Shown: positions 19,506 to 27,412, counted from the stretch's first letter. The stretch: 64,000 nt of DNA from Streptomyces sp. NBC_00414 (GCF_036038375.1 NZ_CP107935.1:4030001-4094000), one strand, 5' to 3'. Made by a program: numbers and translations. The notes: a model not told the origin generated them from the letters alone.

Positions 19506-20450
19506 ATGCTGATTCGTCGAACATTGCGGATGATCGTCGTGCTCGCTCTGGCCCTCGCCGGTGCGATCGGGGGTGGTGCGGGGGCGGCGCAGGCCGAGGG
19601 GAGCGGGTCGTCGCACGATCGGCAGTTGTTGTTCTACAACCATTCCTACGGCGTCCTCGACCGGGAGACCGCCGACGCCATCGAACACTCCGACTACCTG
19701 CGGGACTTCGCCGACTTCGAGGTCCGCACCACGACCGGTACCGGCGGCCAGACCTGGACCGGCCGCTACCTGTACGGCCGCGAGACGTACCTCGAACTGT
19801 TCGGGGTCGGTGACCTCGCCGGCCAGGACGGCACCCTCGGCTCCGCCGGTCTGGGCCTCTCGACCGAGCAGGCGGGCGACCTGGCGACGGTCACCGAGCG
19901 GCTGAAGGACGAGGGGGTCGCCGATCCCATCGAGTTCCTCCAGACCCGGGACTTCGGTGACGGGGTGCCCGTGCCGTGGTTCGACGCCATCCTCACCGCC
20001 ACCGAGTACGACGCCTTCGGAGCCTGGGCGATGGAGTACCGGCCGGAGTACTTCGCCGATCCTCGCAGCAGGACCGAGCCGGCGAGTTCTCCCGGTGACG
20101 TCGGCCGGGAACGCTACCTTCCCGACGGCTACCGCTCCCACCTGATGCGTGACGTGACCTCCGTCCACCTCGCGGTCACCGAGGGCGACCTCGCCGACAC
20201 CGTGCCGCTGCTGCGGGCCGGCGGGTTCGGCGTCCGGACCGTGACGGGCGGTGGCGTCGTCGCGGAGCGTGGCGGCACCACCCTCCGGTTCACCGCCGTC
20301 CCGCGCGAACAGGCGGGGTTGCGGCAGGTCGAGATGTCGCTCAACCGGCCGGTGCGGGACCGGCACGTGGAGCGGATCGGTCATTCGGCCCTCACCGTCG
20401 GCCCCGGCAGCCGTGCCGTGTGGACGTTCCCCGACAACGGCACCCGGTGA
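19506..20450 (+). CDS. secreted protein, DUF5829-like
   Basis: A 314-residue protein with a signal peptide (basic MLIRRTLR, hydrophobic core, cleavage near AAQA-EG at ~31). The mature part has QLLFYNHSYGVLDRETADAIEHSDYLRDFADFEVRTT, TWTGRYLYGRETYLELFG and a second half with DVTSVHLAVTEGD, a two-lobed pattern recalling glyoxalase/VOC folds. I believe it belongs to DUF5829, with moderate certainty. It follows the DUF4291 gene by 42 bp and may be co-transcribed. Confidence 0.72.
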   Translation: MLIRRTLRMIVVLALALAGAIGGGAGAAQAEGSGSSHDRQLLFYNHSYGVLDRETADAIEHSDYLRDFADFEVRTTTGTGGQTWTGRYLYGRETYLELFGVGDLAGQDGTLGSAGLGLSTEQAGDLATVTERLKDEGVADPIEFLQTRDFGDGVPVPWFDAILTATEYDAFGAWAMEYRPEYFADPRSRTEPASSPGDVGRERYLPDGYRSHLMRDVTSVHLAVTEGDLADTVPLLRAGGFGVRTVTGGGVVAERGGTTLRFTAVPREQAGLRQVEMSLNRPVRDRHVERIGHSALTVGPGSRAVWTFPDNGTR

Positions 20451-20551
20451 CAACGACATCCGCTAGGTGACCCGGTCCCCGGGAACCCCACGAGCCCGTC
20501 CGGCGTCTTGGCTGCCGTCAGCGTAGAACCGCACGGAGGTCAGGCCAGTCC

Positions 20552-21598
20552 ATGGCGTACGACGGAAACCAGCCGACCGACGACCGGGCGCCCGACGGCC
20601 CGAATGACAGCTCCGGCGGGCAGCGGAGCGGCGGCGTGGGCGCCGCTCTCGCTGTCGTCGGGCGCCACCGGCGCGCGCTGTACGGCTTCACGCTCCTGGT
20701 GTCCGCCCTGACGGCCGTGCTCGGCCTCGCGATCCTGGCCGGCGGATTCGCGGCGGCCTGGGACACCTTCGAGGGCGTACGGGACTACGCGGACGCCAAC
20801 ATCGCCAACGAGGACTCCTACTCGGCCTACGCCGAGAACGCCCGGCCCGAGCTGGCAGAGGTCGGCCTCATGATGCTGCCGCTGTTTCTCGTCCTGGCAC
20901 TCCTCGTCGTGTCCGTGCTGCACAGCGCGTACGCCGTCGGCGACGCCCACGCCACCCGCGACGGCGGACCGCTGACCCTGCGCAAGCTGTGGCGGCGTAC
21001 CCGTCGCCGCCTTCCCGCCGCCGTCGCGGTCAACGCGCTGACCGGGCTCGCCGTGGGCGCCGTGGGAATGGTGGGCCTGGTGCTGTGGAGCCTCGTCGAC
21101 GGCGGCAAGGTGCCCGGCGTCGAGCCCACGGCCCTGCACGAGACCGCGAGCCCGCAGTACACGCTGGTGGGCTGGGTGCTGCCGATCGCCCTGTGGTGCC
21201 TGGGCCCGCTGCTGTACTACCGGCTCTCGGCGGCCACCGCCGAGACGGTGCTGGAAGCCCGTTCCCCGTTCGCCGCGTTGCGCCGCTCCTGGGTACTGAC
21301 CCGCCGCGCGCGATGGCGCACCCTCGGCCTGGGCACCCTGGTCACCGGAGCCGCCGTACTCGTCTTCACGTTGGCCCTGTACGCGGCCGCTCCCCTGGTC
21401 CACTTCGCCGGGCTCGGCATGCTGTGGCTCAGCGGTGACAACGTGTGGATCACCGGCGTGCTGGTGATGGTCCTGCCGTCGGCGATCGCCCTTCTCCTGC
21501 TGCCGCCGCTGGTCATGCCGCTGGTGTGCGCGGTGTTCGCCCGTCTCCATGGCGACCTGCGGCAGCGCGAGGAGGCCCGCCGGCCACAGGGTGCGTGA
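20552..21598 (+). CDS. multi-pass membrane protein, unknown function
   Basis: A 348-residue protein. A hydrophilic N-terminus (~40 residues rich in Asp/Gly) is followed by six transmembrane helices, including LYGFTLLVSALTAVLGLAIL, VGLMMLPLFLVLALLVVSVL and ITGVLVMVLPSAIALLLLPP. A loop with SPFAALRRSWVLTRRARWRTLG resembles glycerophosphoryl-diester-phosphodiesterase membrane domains and the YihY/YciC-like families. Probably an envelope protein. It converges on the second msrA. Confidence 0.75.
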   Translation: MAYDGNQPTDDRAPDGPNDSSGGQRSGGVGAALAVVGRHRRALYGFTLLVSALTAVLGLAILAGGFAAAWDTFEGVRDYADANIANEDSYSAYAENARPELAEVGLMMLPLFLVLALLVVSVLHSAYAVGDAHATRDGGPLTLRKLWRRTRRRLPAAVAVNALTGLAVGAVGMVGLVLWSLVDGGKVPGVEPTALHETASPQYTLVGWVLPIALWCLGPLLYYRLSAATAETVLEARSPFAALRRSWVLTRRARWRTLGLGTLVTGAAVLVFTLALYAAAPLVHFAGLGMLWLSGDNVWITGVLVMVLPSAIALLLLPPLVMPLVCAVFARLHGDLRQREEARRPQGA

Positions 21599-21630
21599 CC
21601 GGCGGGCCTGATCGGCGGGGCGCCGGGCGG

Positions 21631-22143
21631 TCAGCCCTCCGCGCGGGCGGGCAGCCGCCATCCCGGACGCGGGAAGTGGCAGGTGTAACCGTCCGGGTAA
21701 CGCTGCAGGTAGTCCTGGTGCTCCGGCTCGGCCTCCCAGAAGGGGCCGACCGGCTCCACCTCGGTGACGACCTCGCCCGGCCACAGACCGGACGCGTTCA
21801 CATCCGCGATCGTGTCCTCGGCGATCCGCTTCTGCTCGTCGTCCACGTAGTAGATCGCCGAGCGGTAGCTGAGGCCCAGGTCGTTGCCCTGGCGGTTCTT
21901 GGTGCTCGGGTCGTGGATCTGGAAGAAGAATTCCAGGAGCGTACGGAAATCGGTCCCCGCGGGGTCGAAAAGGATCTCGATGGCCTCCGCGTGCGTGCCG
22001 TGGTTACGGTACGTCGCGTTCGGCACGTCTCCCCCGGTGTATCCGACCCGGGTCGCCGTCACGCCAGGGAGTCGGCGGATCAGGTCCTCCATCCCCCAGA
22101 AGCATCCGCCCGCCAGCACGGCCCTCTGTGTCTGCGCAGCCAT
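21631..22143 (-). CDS. msrA: peptide methionine (S)-S-oxide reductase MsrA (second copy)
   Basis: A 170-residue, short MsrA with the catalytic Cys14 in LAGGCFWGMEDLIRRLPG. It also has RVGYTGGDVPNATYRNHGTHAEAIEI, FFQIHDPSTKNRQGNDLGLSYRS and a C-terminal resolving cysteine candidate in YTCHFPRPGW. It lacks the N-terminal extension of the other copy. The chosen ATG has GGAGGG at the right distance and starts the conserved region. Sequence differences from the 16.4-kb copy show it is an old paralogue, not a recent duplication. Confidence 0.92.
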   Translation of the reverse strand: MAAQTQRAVLAGGCFWGMEDLIRRLPGVTATRVGYTGGDVPNATYRNHGTHAEAIEILFDPAGTDFRTLLEFFFQIHDPSTKNRQGNDLGLSYRSAIYYVDDEQKRIAEDTIADVNASGLWPGEVVTEVEPVGPFWEAEPEHQDYLQRYPDGYTCHFPRPGWRLPARAEG

Positions 22144-22508
22144 TGCGGCCCTCCACTTTTCTGTCAGCTCGGTCACTCGGGCCGCTCGGTTCACACACCA
22201 CCGGCGTCCATGCCCACTCACCACAACGCGCGAGGGTTCCGGGCGATTCCGCGCACGTCGCTCCGGGCGGTTCCGTACCTGTCGGCGCGACCGGCTCCGT
22301 ACCGTCGGTCCGACCGGCTCCGTGGGCGGTGAGCGCCCCAGCCCTCCGGCAAAGGAGGTCACTGGAGGTCACAGGAGGTCAACGCGGGGCAGGGGCCCCT
22401 CGACGTCGCCGAGAGACCCCTGCCCTAGTTCTGCCCGCTGATCTGCCCGCTGATCTCAGCGCGTCACACGCCGGGCTTTCGCTCGGCGGGCGTTGGCACC
22501 GTGGGCGT
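22144..22508. other. 365-bp intergenic region with short tandem repeats
   Basis: No gene is seen. From left to right there are two ~24-bp units sharing CGACCGGCTCCGT (about 22285-22330), then three 10-bp units of the form GGAGGTCAC(T/A) (22354-22382). On the msrA strand the latter read as TGACCTCC direct repeats. A 9-bp hairpin and a 12-bp duplication of CTGCCCGCTGAT (about 22432-22455) follow. The region carries the msrA promoter and the terminator of the DUF3455 gene. Confidence 0.6.
22387..22425 (-). terminator. likely terminator of the DUF3455 gene
   Basis: GGGCAGGGG (22387-22395) and CCCCTGCCC (22417-22425) form a perfect 9-bp stem with a 21-nt loop, about 85 nt beyond the stop of the leftward gene at 22509. 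Confidence 0.5.
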
Positions 22509-23060
22509 TCACACCGTGGGCTTGTAGAAGGTGTACGTGGCGGTGTACGGGACGCTGACCTGGTCGGTGCCGGTGCAGGCCGTGGTGGGGGCGACGCCGC
22601 CGGTGGTGCCGAGGCGCTGGATGTAGGAGACGTCGGCGAAGACCCCGGCGCCGCGGGTGGCGGTCGACTTCAGCAGCAGCTCGGGGATGGTTCCGGTCTT
22701 GGGCGAGGTGGCGACGGCGGCGGCGTTCACGGCGCTGCCGTCGACCGTGGACACCCAGACGGGGCCTCGGGAGTGCAGGGCGACCGGACGGTGGGAGTGG
22801 TCGTTCCTGGCCGAGAGGGTGGCGGCGGGCTCCAGCAGCTTCCACGCGCCGTCGGTGCAGGTGTAGGTCTGGACACCGGTGGCGGAGAAGACGCCGGTGA
22901 GGCGGTTGCCTTCGGGGACCTTCAGCACGTCGGGAACGTCGACGCCGACGCGTACGGGCTGGGAGACCGCGGCCTGGCCGGCCGACGCGCCGGAGAGCGT
23001 GCCGGCGGTCACGGCGGCGAGAGCCGCGGTGGTGAGGACAAGACGCTTGGCGAGCTTCAT
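22509..23060 (-). CDS. secreted DUF3455 protein
   Basis: A 183-residue protein with a signal peptide (MKLAKR, then a long Ala-rich core, cleavage near GQAA-VS at ~32). The mature domain fits DUF3455: VPEGNRLTGVFSATGVQTYTC, GAWKLLEPAATLS, VWVSTVDGSAV, IPELLLKSTATRGAGVFADV and YIQRLGTTGG, with paired cysteines likely forming a disulfide. Members are small extracytoplasmic beta-sandwich proteins of unknown function. It stands alone with its own promoter region. Confidence 0.88.
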   Translation of the reverse strand: MKLAKRLVLTTAALAAVTAGTLSGASAGQAAVSQPVRVGVDVPDVLKVPEGNRLTGVFSATGVQTYTCTDGAWKLLEPAATLSARNDHSHRPVALHSRGPVWVSTVDGSAVNAAAVATSPKTGTIPELLLKSTATRGAGVFADVSYIQRLGTTGGVAPTTACTGTDQVSVPYTATYTFYKPTV

Positions 23061-23362
23061 CGAATGTGTCTCCAGAATAATTTCTGAACGAGGTCACGGG
23101 CGCGGAGGCGGACGCCGTTCCGCCGTGCCGGAATCGTTGACGAGACGACAGATCGGGCCGCCGGGCTGAGCGCGCAGCACGTGACGGAGCAAGGAGTATC
23201 ACCGCCGTGTTCCGTCTTGGCGAGGGCCTGCGGGGCATACGGCCGGTCACGCCACGGCGGACTCGGGGACACCCCCCTTGCCCCACCACCTCCTCAAGCA
23301 GCCTCCGCGAGAAGGCTCCCCCCGAGAAACCTGCTCAAGAGACCTGACTCAAGAGACCTGAC
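23061..23362. other. 302-bp region between the DUF3455 and reductase genes
   Basis: No gene is seen. The right-hand part before the reductase stop is a 14-bp tandem repeat, listed separately. The rest is the DUF3455 promoter region with no site I can name. A pyrimidine-rich run of CCCCACCACC and CCTCC blocks lies about 23270-23325. Confidence 0.5.
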
Positions 23363-23375
23363 TCAAGAGACCTTG
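23334..23375. repeat. 14-bp tandem repeat at the 3' end of the reductase gene
   Basis: CTCAAGAGACCTGA is repeated at 23334-23347 and 23348-23361, and a third partial copy (CTCAAGAGACCT) starts at 23362. The third copy contains the reductase stop codon and last two codons, so the repeat has grown outward from the gene end. Confidence 0.9.
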
Positions 23376-23998
23376 GGAATGGCGGAGTTGGGGTCGACAC
23401 CCGCGAACGCCAGGCCTATGACGAAGCCCGCGACCTCCTCCAGTTGGCGGACCCGGTCCAGGGACCCCAGCGTCGCCGGCGCTCCGCCGACGTCACTCAC
23501 CAGCTCGCCCACGGCCCGCAGGGCCGCCGGATCGTCGCCGCACATCGCCACGGTCGCGCGGGGTCGGCCGTCATCGCCGGCGCTGGTCCACAGGCCGGCG
23601 GGAAAGAGGTGGAACGCCTTCACCACGTGGGCTCCCGGAGCAAGCCCGGCGATCCGCTCCGCCATCGACTCGCCCTCGCCGGTGAGCAGATCGCCGACAC
23701 CGTGCGCGACGGCGTTCGTCGGGTCGATCAGAGGCGTCCCCGCGAGTACGCCGTCGGACGCGCCCGCCAGTGCCAGCATGTCCTCGACGCCGTCCCAGGA
23801 CACGGCGAGCAGGACCGCGTCGCGGCCCGTGACCGCCTCGCGCGGAGCGACGGCCCTCGTCCCGTGCCCCAGTCGCTCGGCGAGCTTCTCCGCCTTGACC
23901 CGCGATCGTCCGCCGATCGACACCTCGTGTCCCGCGCGGATCCAGCCCTCGCCCAGGGCCGCCGCCAGTGTTCCCGTTCCCAGGATCCCGATGCGCAT
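23363..23998 (-). CDS. NADPH-dependent F420 reductase-like / NAD(P)-binding protein
   Basis: A 211-residue Rossmann protein. The dinucleotide loop is RIGILGTGTLAAALGEGW, followed by IGGRSRVKAEKLAERLG, typical of F420-dependent NADP reductases and related oxidoreductases. Later come DAVLLAVSWDG, LIDPTNAV and HVVKAFHLFPAGLW. The ATG at 23998 has a GAGGTGGCGA ribosome site; an extension to 24064 would cross the promoter. It is divergent from an HxlR regulator, which probably controls it. The true cofactor, F420 or a flavin, is not provable here. Confidence 0.82.
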   Translation of the reverse strand: MRIGILGTGTLAAALGEGWIRAGHEVSIGGRSRVKAEKLAERLGHGTRAVAPREAVTGRDAVLLAVSWDGVEDMLALAGASDGVLAGTPLIDPTNAVAHGVGDLLTGEGESMAERIAGLAPGAHVVKAFHLFPAGLWTSAGDDGRPRATVAMCGDDPAALRAVGELVSDVGGAPATLGSLDRVRQLEEVAGFVIGLAFAGVDPNSAIPKVS

Positions 23999-24058
23999 GG
24001 TCGCCACCTCTCGAACCGCAATAATTCGTGGTCGGTTGACCAGCCACGGTAAGGACCA

Positions 24059-24084
24059 CGTCACGCACCGATCGGTGCGTGACG
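24059..24084. promoter_or_regulatory. 26-bp perfect palindrome between the reductase and HxlR genes
   Basis: The 13-bp arm CGTCACGCACCGA is followed immediately by its exact reverse complement, centred at 24071/24072. It lies in the 107-bp divergent promoter region. It covers a possible in-frame GTG at 24079, which argues that HxlR translation starts at 24106 instead. It is the obvious HxlR operator. Confidence 0.8.
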
Positions 24085-24105
24085 GCGCGCGATGATGGCG
24101 GTGAG

Positions 24106-24510
24106 ATGACTGACGACGACGCGCACTGCTACGACCTGGTCGCCGACTGCCGGTTGCGCGCGGCCACCGATCTGTTCGCCCACACCTGGGATCCCGTCGT
24201 GCTGGCGGCCCTTCGCGCGGGACCGTGCCGGCGCCGTGACCTGCGGGCCGCGATCGGAGGCATCAGTGACAAGGTCCTGACCGACACGCTGCGCCGCCTG
24301 CTCGCCAACGGCCTGGTGGACCGCCAGGTCCACGCCGAGGCGCCGCCCCGCGTCGGGTACGCCCTGAGCAGGCTGGGGCGGAGCCTGGTCGAGGGCCCCA
24401 TGGAAGCACTCGGCCGCTGGGTGGACGAGCACGGTGACGAGCTGCTCGAAGCCCAGGAGGCCGGAGAAACACATGAAGTCCATGAGATGCACGAGGCGCA
24501 GGCCCGCTAG
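24106..24510 (+). CDS. HxlR family transcriptional regulator
   Basis: A 134-residue winged-helix protein. HxlR features are the early cysteine-containing YDLVADCRLRAATDLFAHTWD, the recognition region RRRDLRAAIGGISDKVLTDTLRRL and the wing DRQVHAEAPPRVGYALSRLG. The early cysteine suggests redox or electrophile sensing as in related regulators. The ATG at 24106 avoids the palindrome; GTG 24079 is the alternative. The C-terminal tail repeats HEVHEMHE, a small His/Glu run. It converges with the Mrr-TerD gene 6 bp away. Confidence 0.85.
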   Translation: MTDDDAHCYDLVADCRLRAATDLFAHTWDPVVLAALRAGPCRRRDLRAAIGGISDKVLTDTLRRLLANGLVDRQVHAEAPPRVGYALSRLGRSLVEGPMEALGRWVDEHGDELLEAQEAGETHEVHEMHEAQAR

Positions 24511-24516
24511 AGGGGG

Positions 24517-26607
24517 CTACTCCACCTCTATGCCGTGGTCCTGGACGAGTTCCGTCAGGCCGCCCCGGTAGCCCTTGCCGCCGAGGACGAAGTCCCAGTC
24601 GCCGCCTGCCCTTCGGCGGAACGAGCCGAGCACCAGGGCGGTCTCGCGCGGTCGCCCGTCGGAGACCTCCAGCTGTCCCAGTTCGGACATCGCCGGGTCG
24701 AGCAGCCGGATGCGGGCGTCGGTGAAACCGGAGAGATCGGCGTCCGGATTGACCTCGGGGTCGACCGCGGCCACGAGGACGAAGCGGTCCGCCCGCTCCG
24801 GCAGCCCGTCGAAGGAGACGCAGATCGCGGCCTTGTCGGGCTCGGTCGCGGGAAGCGTACGCACCGAACCGTCAGGGGTCTGCGGGTTGTTGAAGAAGAC
24901 GAAGTGATCGTCGCTGAGGACGCGGTTGCCGGAGCAGACGAGAGCGCACACGTCCAGGGCGACACCACCGGTCCACGACATGCCGAGGACGTTGTAGTCG
25001 TCGGGCAGCCGGGAGCCGGTGCCCGAAGACCCCGACCCCGCCGACCCTGTCGACCCAGCCGACCCCGCGCCGCCGCCCGGACGGTCCGGCTCGCCCAGCC
25101 GCCCGCGCAGCCCGTGCCGGTGCAGCAGATCGACCAGCTCGGGGCCCGAGACGAGTTCGAGCGGTTTGCCGTTGGCGAAGGTGTGCGAGCCGGGGCCGAA
25201 GCCCGAAGTCGTGACCAGGACGCTCTTGTTGGCGCCCGCGTCCTGCACGGTCCCGTACAAGTCCCGTACGGCGGTGGGGGGAACGGTGTTGCGGTACCTC
25301 TTCACCTGCACGACGATCTTGCCGCCGCGGATCGGTGCCGGATCGAGCGCGTCGACGTCCACACCGCCGTCGCCCGAGCGCTGGGTCGTCACGGCCTGCA
25401 TGCCCATGGCCCGGAAGAGTTCGGCGACGAGGTTCTCGAAGGCGATCGGATCCATGGCGTACAGGTCCGGTTCCTCGTCGCCGCCGTGGGCGACGACGCG
25501 GTTCCCGACGTCCTGCGGCCGGCGGCTCAGCCGTACGGGTGTCAGCTGGTCCGGCCGGGCCGACAGCTGTCCGCGCAGGGCGTCGGACAGGCAACTGCCC
25601 GCTTCCACCTGTGCGAGATGCAGGTCACGGAACGCCGAGCGGGTGGCCATGACGGTCGCGAGGAAGATCTGACCGGGCCGGCCCGTCGTCGGGTCGTGTC
25701 CGTCCACGAACCCGTTCAGGGTCACCGATTCGAGGGCGCCCAGCTCGTCCGCGGCGAAGAGTTCGTGCAGGACGAGCAGCATGCACTGCGCGAGGACGTC
25801 CCGGTACAGCGCCCGCCGCTGGCTCACGGGCCGCGCGGTCTCCTTGTCCTGGTCGGTCCCGGACACGTAGCGGACGGACTTGACCTCGGGGACGATGCCG
25901 AAGCCGGGCAGCTCCCAGTCCAGCACCAGTTGTCGGGCCGCCGGGTCATAGGCTGCCGCGACCTGGCGCGGCAGGTCCTCCGGCCAGGCCTTCGAGGCGT
26001 AGAGAGCGGCGGAGAAGTACTCGATCACCGCGTCGGGATCCAGGCGCCGGACGCCCTCGACCACCTCGGCGACGCCCGCGTTGTGACGGCGCACCTCGGC
26101 CAGCTGGGCGTCGGCCCACTCCTGGTACTGCCGCTGGTAGGCGGCCAGTTGCTGCTGCCTGCGCGCCTCCGCGGTCCGGGCCGCGTGCCAGTCCTGCTCG
26201 AAGCGCGCCCTCGCTTCGGCCTGCGCCTGGGCCCGGCGGTTCGCGGTCCAGCCGCTCTGCACCTGGTACTGGCCGGCGTCCGGCATGCGTACCGGCTGCG
26301 CCAGCGGTCCCGGGGCGAAGGGCTGGACCTCTTCGGGCCGCATGAGCGAGGACGCCCTGAAGGCGGGAGTGCGGCAGCCCGCGGCGAGAAGTCCCTGCAA
26401 GGAAGCGACCTGCGCGTCCAGTTCGTCGGTACGGCGTTGCGCCTCCGCCTGCCGGTACTGGCGGTGGCTCTGGGCCGCTCGCCGCTGGTAGGCCAGCGTC
26501 TGCTGCGCCTCCCGCCTGCGCTGTCCGGCTTCGACTTCCAGCTGGCGCTGTTGCTGCCGTTGTACTTCGGCCCAGACGCCGACAAAACCAGTAGAGCGAC
26601 GAGACAT
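24517..26607 (-). CDS. Mrr-type nuclease fused to a TerD domain, with coiled-coil N-terminus
   Basis: A 696-residue, three-part protein. (1) Residues ~8-180 are a charged, Gln/Arg-rich coiled coil. A ~200-residue middle of unknown fold follows (VIEYFSAALYASKAWPEDLP...). (2) Residues ~385-500 are an Mrr-cat restriction endonuclease: FENLVAELFRAMG, TQRSGDGGVDVDA with catalytic Asp417, and VVQVKRY with Gln434/Lys436, the QxK form of the active site. (3) After a Gly/Ser linker, residues ~535-696 are TerD-like: GMSWTGGVALDVCALV, RVLSDDHFVFFNNPQTPDGS and ICVSFDGLPERADRFVLVAAV. TerD domains bind calcium in tellurite/phage/stress systems. It stands alone; no other ter genes are nearby. Confidence 0.88.
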   Translation of the reverse strand: MSRRSTGFVGVWAEVQRQQQRQLEVEAGQRRREAQQTLAYQRRAAQSHRQYRQAEAQRRTDELDAQVASLQGLLAAGCRTPAFRASSLMRPEEVQPFAPGPLAQPVRMPDAGQYQVQSGWTANRRAQAQAEARARFEQDWHAARTAEARRQQQLAAYQRQYQEWADAQLAEVRRHNAGVAEVVEGVRRLDPDAVIEYFSAALYASKAWPEDLPRQVAAAYDPAARQLVLDWELPGFGIVPEVKSVRYVSGTDQDKETARPVSQRRALYRDVLAQCMLLVLHELFAADELGALESVTLNGFVDGHDPTTGRPGQIFLATVMATRSAFRDLHLAQVEAGSCLSDALRGQLSARPDQLTPVRLSRRPQDVGNRVVAHGGDEEPDLYAMDPIAFENLVAELFRAMGMQAVTTQRSGDGGVDVDALDPAPIRGGKIVVQVKRYRNTVPPTAVRDLYGTVQDAGANKSVLVTTSGFGPGSHTFANGKPLELVSGPELVDLLHRHGLRGRLGEPDRPGGGAGSAGSTGSAGSGSSGTGSRLPDDYNVLGMSWTGGVALDVCALVCSGNRVLSDDHFVFFNNPQTPDGSVRTLPATEPDKAAICVSFDGLPERADRFVLVAAVDPEVNPDADLSGFTDARIRLLDPAMSELGQLEVSDGRPRETALVLGSFRRRAGGDWDFVLGGKGYRGGLTELVQDHGIEVE

Positions 26608-26640
26608 GTGCTGCAGGCCCTCCCCAGGACGTTGACAGCC

Positions 26641-27072
26641 TCAAGGGAACCCGGCAGGTGTGCCGACAGCGGCGCCTACCCCCGCGCCCCGCTCCCCGCT
26701 CCCGTAAGGCCTGGTAAGTATCTCCAAACTGTGGCCGTTCGGGTCCTCGAAGTACGTGCCGCGACCGCCGTCGTTCGTGTTGATCTCGCTGACGCGGCGG
26801 TGGTACGGGTCGGCCCAGTAGGTGAGGCCGGCGTCCTGGACGCGGGCGAAGATCGTGTCGAAGTCGTCCTCCGAGACCAGGAACGCGTAGTGCTGGGGCG
26901 GGATGGAACCGACGGCGTCCATGTAGTCGAGGGTCACGCCGTTCGGGATCTGCACGGGGATGAAGGGGCCGTACGGAGGGCTCACCTCCAGGCCGAGGAT
27001 GTCGGCCAGGAACCGGGCCGAGGTCTTCTTGTCGTGGGCGGCGACGATCGTGTGGTTCAGCTCGACGGTCAT
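26641..27072 (-). CDS. VOC family (glyoxalase-like) protein
   Basis: A 143-residue protein with two beta-alpha-beta-beta-beta modules: ELNHTIVAAHDKKTSARFLADILGLEV, and HYAFLVSEDDFDTIFARVQDAGL followed by GRGTYFEDPNGHSLEIL. Potential metal ligands are His7 and the Glu in the last strand, as in glyoxalase/dioxygenase folds. The substrate is unknown. The ATG at 27072 begins the first beta strand. The Gly/Ala tail is unconserved. It is separated from the Mrr-TerD gene by 33 bp on the same strand and may share its transcript. Confidence 0.85.
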   Translation of the reverse strand: MTVELNHTIVAAHDKKTSARFLADILGLEVSPPYGPFIPVQIPNGVTLDYMDAVGSIPPQHYAFLVSEDDFDTIFARVQDAGLTYWADPYHRRVSEINTNDGGRGTYFEDPNGHSLEILTRPYGSGERGAGVGAAVGTPAGFP

Positions 27073-27146
27073 CGTGCGGGCCTCCTCGGCTCGTCGGAAC
27101 ACCTTCGCTGTCCGTCCACGCTAGGCGTCCGCACGGCGGGGCGGCA

Positions 27147-27163
27147 CCCCCCCCCCCCCCCCC
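27147..27163. repeat. homopolymer of 17 C
   Basis: An uninterrupted C17 run, 75 bp upstream of the VOC start. It is the longest homopolymer I noticed in the window. It may vary by slippage or contain an assembly length error. Confidence 0.9.
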
Positions 27164-27286
27164 GCAACCCGCACAGGCCCTGACCGGCGCCCTGATCCTG
27201 CTCACAGCCGACCTGACCGCCCGCACGCCGACGCCCCCACTGGAAATCCCAGCGGGGGCACTGAACGACGCAACCTTGCAGCTTCC

Positions 27287-27412
27287 AGGGGCGCGGGGAA
27301 CGGCGCAGTCCTTTGCCTTTCAGGGGCGCGGGGAACGGCGCAATCTTTCAGCTCTTAGGGGCGCGGGGAACGGCGCAGTCCTCTGCCTTCGAGGGGCGCG
27401 GGGAACGGCGCA
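27287..27412. repeat. four 21-bp repeats at exactly 35-bp intervals
   Basis: The 20-bp core AGGGGCGCGGGGAACGGCGC, followed by A, begins at 27287, 27322, 27357 and 27392. The three spacers are 14 bp each, T/C-rich and similar but not identical. The core is a variant of an interspersed repeat found singly elsewhere in this window. It lies downstream of the alcohol dehydrogenase gene. The short spacers and few copies do not fit CRISPR. Confidence 0.93.

Noticed and set aside
27287..27412. CRISPR array
   Set aside because: Regular 35-bp spacing, but the repeats are not dyadic in the usual way, the spacers are only 14 bp and resemble one another, the same core occurs alone elsewhere, and no cas gene is present.
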